In this document: positions 34,976 through 41,211 of the stretch, piece by piece | How positions within the stretch are numbered: position 1 is the stretch's first letter | How the letters are laid out: the number at the start of each line of letters is the position of its first letter | Source of the DNA: Magnetococcales bacterium HCHbin5 | GTDB lineage: Bacteria; Pseudomonadota; Magnetococcia; Magnetococcales; Magnetaquicoccaceae | Length of the DNA: 41,211 bases | Assembly: GCA_002753505.1 (NCBI GenBank) | Contig: PEAG01000025.1 | Span: 1-41,211, forward strand | Direction of reading: 5' to 3' | Made by a program: the position numbers and the translations under genes | Notes under the pieces: model-generated | Database searches by the model: none | What the model was told of the DNA's origin: nothing | What the model saw: the letters and a program-made list of their open reading frames with translations, nothing else

Positions 34976-36328
34976 ATGAAAATTTCCACATTTCAGGCGC
35001 GGGATATGCGCGAGGTGCTCAAGGAGGTCAAGGCAAAGCTGGGCGCAGATGCCGTTATCCTGTCGACCCGCAGCATTCGCAGCCCCGGAAGTGGTTTGGG
35101 CCTGGGACGCACCCTGATTGAAGTAACGGCCTGTCCCGGTCCCAACTCCCGAGGTGGCGTGGCCGACACCGGAGAGCGAAAACCGACCCCTCCTCCAGTC
35201 GCTCCAGTCGCTCCGACCGCTGAAAGGCCCGCACCGCCACCGAAACCAACCTCCTTTTCCCGGGTTGTGGATGACGAAATCTCCTACCCGGTTGCGACTA
35301 CTCCGCCGCAGAAGCGGGAGCGGGAACAGGAGCGGGAACAGGAGCGGGAACAGGAGCGGGATCGAGGGCGGGTTGAGCGGAAGGGCACAGCGGCAGAGGC
35401 TGCCTCCCCTTCGGAGGCAACGCCCCCCCGTGAGGTGGCAACAGCACGGGTCTCCCTGGAAGCTGAACCGGTTCCCGCAGCCGATGCGGAGTTGGACAGA
35501 GATCCCCTCCCTGAACCCCCGCTGTCGGCCCGGGCCTCCTTCGATTCTTCCGGCGAGTTGACCGCCCTGGATGCGGAGAGCAAGCGCAACTACAGCTGGT
35601 TGTTGATGCATGGTGTCGAAGAGCCCATTGCGCGCCGGATTGTGCTGATGGACCGGTCCGGCAAGGAGCGGGGGCTGGCGGTGGCATTTCAGCGGGCGTT
35701 AAAGTTTCGGGATCCGTTGGCCGGACCGGCCCGCGTCATCGCCCTGGTGGGTCCGACCGGGGTGGGCAAGACCACCACCCTGGCCAAGGTGGCAGCCGAT
35801 CTGATTCTTAACCGGCAGCGGTCTGTTGGCATGATCACTCTGGACACCTTCCGGGTGGGTGCGGTGGCACAACTGGAGACCTATGCCAAACTGTTGCAGG
35901 TTCGACTGGTGGTGGCTCGTGCCCCTTCGGAGGTCAAAGCGGGACTGCACTCGTTGAACCGTTGCGACTATGTGTTGGTGGATACGGTGGGCTCCAGCCC
36001 CTACAACCGCCGTCAGGTCAACTCCACCGCCACTCTGTTGCCAGACATTGGCGATGACCGGGAGGTGATTTTGTGCATGGCCGCCAATGTGCGTGAGACC
36101 GAACAGCAGGCCATCTACCGACGCTTTTCCATTTTGAAACCGACCGGATTGATTTTTACCAAGTTGGATGAAACCGTGACATATGGAGGCATTCTGAACG
36201 TGTGCATCAAGGCTGACCTGCCCTTGACCATGTATACGGACGGACAGCGGGTGCCGGAAAATCTGGGATGGATGTCTGCCAAGACCTTGTCCAAATGGTT
36301 TGCACGGGACACACAAGCGGATCTTTAA
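34976..36328 (+). CDS. flhF: Polar flagellar placement GTPase FlhF
   Basis: SRP-type GTPase of 450 residues that marks the pole where the flagellum is built. The B domain starts MKISTFQARDMREVLKEVKAKLGADAVILSTR. A long disordered linker follows (about 55-195), then the N-G domain with GPTGVGKTT (259-267), TLDTFRVGAVAQLETYA, DTVGSSPYN (DTAG in most homologues) and TKLDET. The linker contains a perfect REQE-type charged repeat coded by 12-bp units. FlhG directly follows and regulates this GTPase. Confidence 0.93.
   Translation: MKISTFQARDMREVLKEVKAKLGADAVILSTRSIRSPGSGLGLGRTLIEVTACPGPNSRGGVADTGERKPTPPPVAPVAPTAERPAPPPKPTSFSRVVDDEISYPVATTPPQKREREQEREQEREQERDRGRVERKGTAAEAASPSEATPPREVATARVSLEAEPVPAADAELDRDPLPEPPLSARASFDSSGELTALDAESKRNYSWLLMHGVEEPIARRIVLMDRSGKERGLAVAFQRALKFRDPLAGPARVIALVGPTGVGKTTTLAKVAADLILNRQRSVGMITLDTFRVGAVAQLETYAKLLQVRLVVARAPSEVKAGLHSLNRCDYVLVDTVGSSPYNRRQVNSTATLLPDIGDDREVILCMAANVRETEQQAIYRRFSILKPTGLIFTKLDETVTYGGILNVCIKADLPLTMYTDGQRVPENLGWMSAKTLSKWFARDTQADL
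35318..35365 (+). repeat. 12-bp in-frame tandem repeat inside flhF
   Basis: Three perfect GAGCGGGAACAG units (35318-35353) plus a fourth variant (GAGCGGGATCGA). They encode EREQ repeats in the disordered linker. The length is a multiple of three, so expansion or loss would not shift the frame. Confidence 0.9.
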
Positions 36329-36418
36329 TCTCCGGGAGGCAAAGGTTCGCAAGCGCGCGTTGCGGGCCGGGTAGCAGAGTTTTCGGGCCCTGCAAAAGGG
36401 GTAGCACACAGAGGACAC

Positions 36419-37381
36419 ATGATAGAAGATCTTGATAACCAGGTAGCCACACTCAAGGAACTCGCCCGCCAGAAGGCGGCGGCCGGGCCGTTCCCGCCCC
36501 TGGAGACGTCCGTCTCTCAACCCGGACTTTCACAGCGCAAAGTGCCCCATACCATGGCCATTACCAGCGGCAAGGGCGGCGTAGGGAAAACGTTGGTCAC
36601 CGTCAACCTGGCGGTTCAATATGCCCGCAAGGGGTTGAAGGTTTTGTTGATTGATGCGGATCTTGGTTTGGCCAACATTGACGTGGTACTGGGATTGAAC
36701 CCGCAGCATACCATTCAGGATGTACTGGACGGTCGCTTGACCTTGGACCAGGTGGCCATTCCCGGGCCGTTTGGGATCACGGTATTGCCGGCCGCCTCTG
36801 GTGTGGCCGAACTCAGCGATATGAATGAGGCGCAGAGAACGGCGTTCATGGACCATATTGACCATTGGAATGCGGATTTTGATGTGGTTCTGGTGGATAC
36901 CGGTGCTGGGATCTCCCCCAATGTGCGTTTTTTTGTCCTGGCTGTAGAGCGCATCATGGTGGTGGCCACCCCGGACCCGGCCAGTGTCACCGATGCCTAT
37001 GCCTTGATGAAGGTGATGTTCAACAATCATCGGGTTTCCCATTTTGATCTGGTCGTCAATCAGGTCAGGAACAATGCCGAGGCCAAGGAGGTCTATCGTA
37101 CACTCTCCCGGGTGGCAGAAAAATATCTGAATATTGGTCTGAACTATGCGGGCTTTATTCCCGACGATGTGTTACTGGTACAAGCCATTCGACAGCGCAA
37201 AACGGTCTCAGAAATGTTCCCGAATGCGCCCTCTTCAGTCGCTTTCCAGCAACTGTCGGAGAGCCTGATACGTATGTTGCAGCAAAAACGGCAAGATGAT
37301 GGGAGAATGGTCTTTTTCTGGCGGCGTTTGCTGGAAGATTCCGTTCGGAAAACGGGTACACCCATGCCGTCAAACATGTAG
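36419..37381 (+). CDS. flhG: Flagellar number regulator FlhG (FleN), MinD-like ATPase
   Basis: ATPase of 320 residues with the deviant Walker A SGKGGVGKT (50-58), DADLGLANIDVVLG, and VDTGAGISPNVRFFVLA. The extra N-terminal helix (LDNQVATLKELA) resembles the DQAxxLR activator segment of FlhG, which stimulates FlhF. FlhG limits flagellar number at the pole and, as FleN, restrains the master regulator in some bacteria. The last 40 residues (about 280-320) are basic and aromatic, fitting the membrane-binding C-terminal helix region only roughly. GAGG precedes the ATG. Confidence 0.92.
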   Translation: MIEDLDNQVATLKELARQKAAAGPFPPLETSVSQPGLSQRKVPHTMAITSGKGGVGKTLVTVNLAVQYARKGLKVLLIDADLGLANIDVVLGLNPQHTIQDVLDGRLTLDQVAIPGPFGITVLPAASGVAELSDMNEAQRTAFMDHIDHWNADFDVVLVDTGAGISPNVRFFVLAVERIMVVATPDPASVTDAYALMKVMFNNHRVSHFDLVVNQVRNNAEAKEVYRTLSRVAEKYLNIGLNYAGFIPDDVLLVQAIRQRKTVSEMFPNAPSSVAFQQLSESLIRMLQQKRQDDGRMVFFWRRLLEDSVRKTGTPMPSNM

Positions 37382-37511
37382 TGTCGCCTCTCCTTTCGTC
37401 TGAATTTGACCAATACACTGTGTTGTAGGCGGCAGCCACCCGCCCAGGGGACGGGCAGGCAAGAGGGGCAGGCGTTGCGGCTGCAATCAATCAAACCAAG
37501 GGTTACCGTTC

Positions 37512-38276
37512 ATGTCCAGTTCGGTGTTGGATAAAAGCAAAGAGATCTCAGATGCCTGGAACGGCATGTCTCGCGATGAGCTGATTCTCAAATATGCGCC
37601 GATGGTGAAATATATTGCCAGCCGCATTGCCACCAAGTTGCCGCAGTCGGTGGATATGGACGATCTGGTGCAGGTCGGTATTTTGGGGCTGATGGATGCG
37701 ATTTCCAAATTTGATCCTCAGCGGGGGATCAAATTTCAGACCTACGCCGATTTTCGGGTTCGCGGTGCCATTCTGGATGAGTTGCGGGCGGTGGATTGGG
37801 TACCGAGGGCGGTGCGCCAGGTCGCTTCACAGATTCAGGATATCTATTTTCGATTGGAAAGTGTCTTGGGCCATCCGGCGGATGATGCGGATGTGGCCGC
37901 GCACATGGGGGTCTCCCTGACCGAGTTTTATCAGCACCTGGATGCCGTGCGGGGTATCTCCATCCTCTCCTTTGATGATTTGCGCCCCTCCCTGGATGAT
38001 GAAGAGTGGGATGCCATGGATCTGATGGCGGACCCCAACTGGGTGGATCCGGTAGATGCCATCGGTCTGCAGGAGTTGCGCATGGCCATCAGCCAAGCCA
38101 TTCAGGATTTGCCGGAAAAGGAACGATTGGTTGTCACACTCTACTATTTTGAAGAGTTGACCATGAACGAAATCGGCGAGGTGTTGGGATTGACCGAATC
38201 CCGCATCTCCCAACTGCACAGCAAGGCAGCTTTACGTATGCGGGGACGGATTCGTCATTTTGCCAACCGGAAATGA
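37512..38276 (+). CDS. fliA: Flagellar sigma factor FliA (sigma-28)
   Basis: Sigma factor of 254 residues. It has the region 2 segment YAPMVKYIASRIATKLPQSV, DLVQVGILGLMDAISKFDP and TYADFRVRGAILDELR, region 3 (AVRQVASQIQDIYFRLE), and region 4 with LPEKERLVVTLYYFEELT and EIGEVLGLTESRISQLHSKA. It transcribes late flagellar and chemotaxis genes and is held by FlgM until hook completion. The gene follows flhG after 130 bp, the usual order in polar-flagellar clusters. Its stop lies 4 bp before the next ATG. Confidence 0.94.
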   Translation: MSSSVLDKSKEISDAWNGMSRDELILKYAPMVKYIASRIATKLPQSVDMDDLVQVGILGLMDAISKFDPQRGIKFQTYADFRVRGAILDELRAVDWVPRAVRQVASQIQDIYFRLESVLGHPADDADVAAHMGVSLTEFYQHLDAVRGISILSFDDLRPSLDDEEWDAMDLMADPNWVDPVDAIGLQELRMAISQAIQDLPEKERLVVTLYYFEELTMNEIGEVLGLTESRISQLHSKAALRMRGRIRHFANRK

Positions 38277-38280
38277 AAAA

Positions 38281-38823
38281 ATGAGTTATTGGAACCTGCT
38301 GATTGTCATCTGTTTTGCTGTTTTGTATATGGGGTTGGTACTGGTGTTTGCCCAGTTGCGCCGCATGCGCAACGAGGTAAAGGAGTATCACGACCATATT
38401 CAGGCGCAACATGCAGATCCCAACTCGGATCATCGGGCCTATGCCGAGATGATTCGGCGGCAGTTGGCCATCATTGAGGTACAGCTTGGCATCCAGACCC
38501 GTATGGTGGGGGAGCGGTTGCAGGGTGAGTTGCAGGCCATTCAGCGGGAGATGCGTTATTTGAACCGCCCCACCCATGATGGTGAGGGGGGAGGACGGGC
38601 CGGTAATATCCATCCCAGTGAGGGTCGATCCCGTGAGAACACCTATCGGGAGGCACAACTGCTGCTTTCCAATGGGGTGAACGAGGAGCGGGTGATCATT
38701 GAAACCGGTCTTTCCGAGGAAGAGGTCAGACTGTTGAAGCGCATTCCCCGCCAGAATCCAGACAATTACCGCCAGCAGGAACATGGCTATGGCAACGATT
38801 TTCGCCCGATGGACATGGAATAG
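38281..38823 (+). CDS. DUF2802-like single-span membrane protein
   Basis: A 180-residue protein with one membrane helix at about 4-24 (NLLIVICFAVLYMGLVLVFA), a basic start to the cytoplasmic part, a coiled-coil-like middle (about 25-110) and a C-terminal helix pair (EAQLLLSNGVNEERVIIETG, LSEEEVRLLKRI) that resembles DUF2802 and helix-turn-helix-like segments. Proteins like this occur beside chemotaxis and flagellar genes, function unknown. The frame runs back to TTG 38260 inside fliA, but ATG 38281 begins at the membrane helix. It is probably translationally coupled to fliA. Confidence 0.72.
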   Translation: MSYWNLLIVICFAVLYMGLVLVFAQLRRMRNEVKEYHDHIQAQHADPNSDHRAYAEMIRRQLAIIEVQLGIQTRMVGERLQGELQAIQREMRYLNRPTHDGEGGGRAGNIHPSEGRSRENTYREAQLLLSNGVNEERVIIETGLSEEEVRLLKRIPRQNPDNYRQQEHGYGNDFRPMDME

Positions 38824-38856
38824 CACGGCTCGGATGCCGTTTTTGGCCCTTTTTCC

Positions 38857-40023
38857 ATGATTATTTCCGGTGTCATACTGCCGGTCAAAACGGCTCCCGC
38901 CCCCGCCGCCTCAACGACCTCCCGGTTGACGGTGGGGGAGGTGTTGACGGGGCGGGTTACCCAGGTGAATGGCAACGGCCAGGGGGTGGTACGCTTCCCG
39001 GATGGCAGTGGTTTCACCTTTTCCCGTGGTCCGGCGTTGACGTTGGGGGAGCCGGTACAGGTGGAGGTGTTGCGGCTGGAACCGGAGATGGCGTTTCGGT
39101 TGCTGGCCAGCTCTTCCCAGTCGGCCTCTCAGTTGGCGGTTTCAGCGGAGCAGAGTCTGGTGCGCGCCCCGGACCTGTTTGCCAATCTGGTACGCTGGGC
39201 CGGGTTGGGCAACAGCAGCCCGGCGGAGGCAGAGGCCAGTTTGGCCAGCGGTGGCAACAGCGGCAGCGCGCAAGGTTTTGCTGTGCTGGGCAAATCTCTC
39301 GCACATCTGTTGCAGCGGGTTTTGCCCAACCTTTCGGTGCAGGGGCTGTTGGATGGTGAGGTAACGGAGTTGGTCCGTCTGCTGGAGGGTGGCTCCCGGC
39401 AGGATGTGCGGGCGGCGATTCAGCAGTTGCGGCAGGGGGCCATTGGGTTGTTGTTGGCGGAAGAGCGCGGGGTTGGGCAAGCGGCGGCGGCGGGTGCGGA
39501 GGGTTCGGATCTGGGTGCGGTGCGCAACACGATCCACCGGTTGGGTGATCTGTTGGCCATGCAGGAAATTTTGCCCCGCACGCCGCTTGCGGCGGAGGGG
39601 AATCAGCTGTTGGGGTATCGGTTGTTTTGGCTGGTGGAGGGTGGCATGGGTGAGGCCATCTGGTATCGGGAACGCCAATGGTCGGAGCCGGATCAGCAGC
39701 AGGAGCAGGAGGGAGAGTCGTCGTCGGGAGGGGGGGAGGAGAAGCGGTTCACCACGGTATTGCTCACCTTGAACATGACCAACCTGGGAGCCGTGCAATC
39801 CCGTCTTTCGTATGGGGAGGGGCTCTGTACGATCCACATTGCGGCGGAAGAGGAGGAGGCGTTGGTTGCGCTGCGCCGACGGGTTGGGGAGCTGCGTTCG
39901 GCTTTGCTGGAGGCGGAGTTGCCGATCGGGGCATTGGATTTGACCCGGTTGGTACCGGGAGAGTTGAAGGAGAAGAGGATGCGTGCGATGGGGTTGGCCA
40001 GCCATTTTTCTGCGGAGGCTTGA
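38857..40023 (+). CDS. FliK-like flagellar hook-length control protein
   Basis: A 388-residue protein with an N-terminal beta-rich segment (GEVLTGRVTQVNGNGQGVVRF), a long Ala/Ser/Gly/Gln-rich middle, and a C-terminal domain (about 290-375) that fits the Flg_hook family: VLLTLNMTNLGAVQSRLSYGEGLCTIHI, then AALRRRVGELRSALLEAELP-like and LDLTRLVPGEL. FliK senses hook length and switches export specificity through FlhB. The FhlB-like gene next door and its place in the cluster support this. ATG 38857 lacks a strong ribosome binding site. Confidence 0.7.
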   Translation: MIISGVILPVKTAPAPAASTTSRLTVGEVLTGRVTQVNGNGQGVVRFPDGSGFTFSRGPALTLGEPVQVEVLRLEPEMAFRLLASSSQSASQLAVSAEQSLVRAPDLFANLVRWAGLGNSSPAEAEASLASGGNSGSAQGFAVLGKSLAHLLQRVLPNLSVQGLLDGEVTELVRLLEGGSRQDVRAAIQQLRQGAIGLLLAEERGVGQAAAAGAEGSDLGAVRNTIHRLGDLLAMQEILPRTPLAAEGNQLLGYRLFWLVEGGMGEAIWYRERQWSEPDQQQEQEGESSSGGGEEKRFTTVLLTLNMTNLGAVQSRLSYGEGLCTIHIAAEEEEALVALRRRVGELRSALLEAELPIGALDLTRLVPGELKEKRMRAMGLASHFSAEA

Positions 40024-40026
40024 GGC

Positions 40027-40308
40027 ATGGGGCCTGGGGGCAACGCCTCGTTGCGGCAAGCGGTTGCGTTGCGTTATCGCAAGAGCAAGGATGTCGCCCC
40101 ACGGGTGACCGCCTCTGGCCAGGGTCGCATCGCGGAGAGCATCATCAAGAGGGCGCAGGAGGCGGGCATCACCCTGATGGAGGATCCCGATCTTGTCAAT
40201 CTGCTCGGCAAGATACCGGTAGGGGAGGCCATTCCGCTGCCCCTGTACAAGGCAGTTGCCGAGGTATTGGCCTACGTCTACCGGATCAACAAAAACCTCA
40301 ACCCGTGA
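40027..40308 (+). CDS. FlhB C-terminal-domain-like protein (FhlB type)
   Basis: A 93-residue soluble protein that matches the cytoplasmic C-terminal part of FlhB: AVALRYRKSKDVAPRVTASGQGRIAESIIKRAQEAGI, then EDPDLVNLLGKIPVGEAIPLPLYKAVAEVLAYVYRI. The NPTH autocleavage site and the membrane domain are absent, so it is the small FhlB-like paralogue often found after a FliK-like gene in proteobacteria. It may tune the export switch. It begins 4 bp after the FliK-like stop. Confidence 0.88.
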   Translation: MGPGGNASLRQAVALRYRKSKDVAPRVTASGQGRIAESIIKRAQEAGITLMEDPDLVNLLGKIPVGEAIPLPLYKAVAEVLAYVYRINKNLNP

Positions 40309-40338
40309 GGGCCTGGCGCGGCGATTCCGATGGGCACG

Positions 40339-41049
40339 CTATTCTGGTACGCAAGCGGGAATACCGGGGTGAGAATCCGTTGTAAAAAATTCCAGGATTT
40401 CCTCCAACTTCAATATGGCTGTCTGTCCATATCCGCCGATTTTCGGCAACTCATCCGCAATGAGTTTATACAGTTTCTTGGCTGTTTTCGGACCTTCAGG
40501 GCCATCCAGTTGGATCGTGTAAGCGATCCACTCTTCCTGGGGTTTGGCACCACCGGGAATCTCTTCAGTCCCATCACGTATCACCTTGATGAACGTCACA
40601 TGACTGGAAATAAATGCCTCGTGTAAAGCAGGAGAGACACTGTGCCACGGCAGGCTTAGATGAATATCCGCCCGTTTGGATTTTTTCATATTCCCAATCG
40701 TACACTGGTCGGAAAGAAGCCTCTTCAATTGGGAGTCTCTGAAAGCAATCTCGTCAAAATGGTTGCCATTTTGTTGCAAGACGCACTCAATCGGAACAAC
40801 TTCAAGCTCAACCAGAATTTTTTTATCCTGGTATCTCTTGCAAATTTCCAACGCATTTTCATAAACGGAACAGGCCGCCGATCTGGAAGTACCGTAGTAG
40901 GAAAACACAAAATTGGCACATATCAGATGATGCGGATCGGAGACGTTGACAACTTTCAATCCAGCATTTAATACAGACGCTGTAAAATCAGCCTCCAAAT
41001 TATTTTCTGCTATTGCAACATGAACTTCATACTGAACTTTTTGTTCCAT
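40339..41049 (-). CDS. Unrecognised soluble protein of 236 residues
   Basis: I do not recognise this protein. It has no membrane helix or signal peptide. The N-terminal half has alternating strands and helices (YEVHVAIAENN, LKVVNVSDPHHLICANFVFSYYG) and contains four Cys residues; the C-terminal half (about 160-236) has WIAYTIQLDGPEGPKTAKKLYKLIADELPKI. An excellent ribosome binding site, GAGGAG, lies 9 bp before the ATG, so it is likely expressed. It is convergent with the FhlB-like gene, 30 bp away, with no repeat between. The 162 bp upstream show no clear promoter. Confidence 0.6.
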   Translation of the reverse strand: MEQKVQYEVHVAIAENNLEADFTASVLNAGLKVVNVSDPHHLICANFVFSYYGTSRSAACSVYENALEICKRYQDKKILVELEVVPIECVLQQNGNHFDEIAFRDSQLKRLLSDQCTIGNMKKSKRADIHLSLPWHSVSPALHEAFISSHVTFIKVIRDGTEEIPGGAKPQEEWIAYTIQLDGPEGPKTAKKLYKLIADELPKIGGYGQTAILKLEEILEFFTTDSHPGIPACVPE

Positions 41050-41211
41050 GCCTGTATTCTCCTCTATGTCAGATCAATAGTGACAAAAACGGCCTTGATC
41101 ATCGTTTCGTCCACCGACCATGATTATCGCACGCCAGAAAGGGGTGCTGTCAGGGTAGAAAAAGAGTAGGCTCGGTTTGGCAAGTTACCGATTGCCACGT
41201 CACCAATCACC

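Overview
The window looks like the chromosome of a polarly flagellated Gram-negative bacterium in the Pseudomonadota. The flhA-flhF-flhG-fliA block, the DUF2802-like and FhlB-like genes behind it, TsaE-AmgK-MurU peptidoglycan recycling, CimA, and two type I secretion components fit this. The Magnetococcia (magnetotactic cocci) are my best guess, but that is inference from gene content and the style of the intergenic repeats. I see no magnetosome gene cluster, rRNA, tRNA, transposase or CRISPR array. Almost all genes look intact and close to their family length.

Layout. 1-717: palindromic repeats. 718-2979: a hybrid CheA kinase/response regulator. 2980-3597: more repeats. 3598-6682: a small membrane protein, divergent from a CBS-domain gene, then the overlapping trio tsaE-amgK-murU. 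6732-10944: a Pcm-like methyltransferase, a tiny membrane protein, aspartate kinase, citramalate synthase (overlapping lysC) and PII. 11085-14696: a cNMP-binding/degenerate-GGDEF protein, a geranylgeranyl-reductase-like flavoprotein and an M48 protease whose C-terminus runs into a repeat. 14622-15440: repeats with a 90-bp tandem array and a 15-bp minisatellite. 15445-16845 (-): an HlyD-type adaptor. 17095-18836: an ABC-2 exporter pair, ending in a 4-bp convergent overlap with a 56-residue Trm112-like gene. 19241-24270: argS, a SPOR protein, a small palindrome, dapE and a Nif3/YbgI gene. 24288-25050: repeats. 25070-29755 (-): a sirtuin, a type I secretion ABC transporter and an NhaD/citrate-type carrier. 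30174-32651: aroE, a double-PDZ exported protein and map. 32833-40308: the flagellar cluster flhA, flhF, flhG, fliA, a DUF2802-like gene, a FliK-like gene and an FhlB-like gene. 40339-41049 (-): an unrecognised 236-residue protein.

How the genes work together. The flagellar block supplies the export gate (FlhA), the polar placement and number pair (FlhF/FlhG), the late-class sigma factor (FliA) and probable hook-length and export accessories; the CheA hybrid would feed the same motility system. AmgK and MurU return recycled MurNAc to UDP-MurNAc, and DapE, LysC and AroE supply amino acid and cell-wall precursors.

The most unusual content is the repeat family. Four full elements of about 460-540 bp and many partial units are built from nested hairpins. 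Several base pairs in those hairpins differ between copies with both partners changed, so pairing is kept. One unit has become coding sequence, one has been amplified in tandem, and three of the five blocks sit between convergent genes. A second point of interest is the cNMP-GGDEF protein, which has lost the catalytic GGDEF signature but keeps the RxxD c-di-GMP-binding motif.
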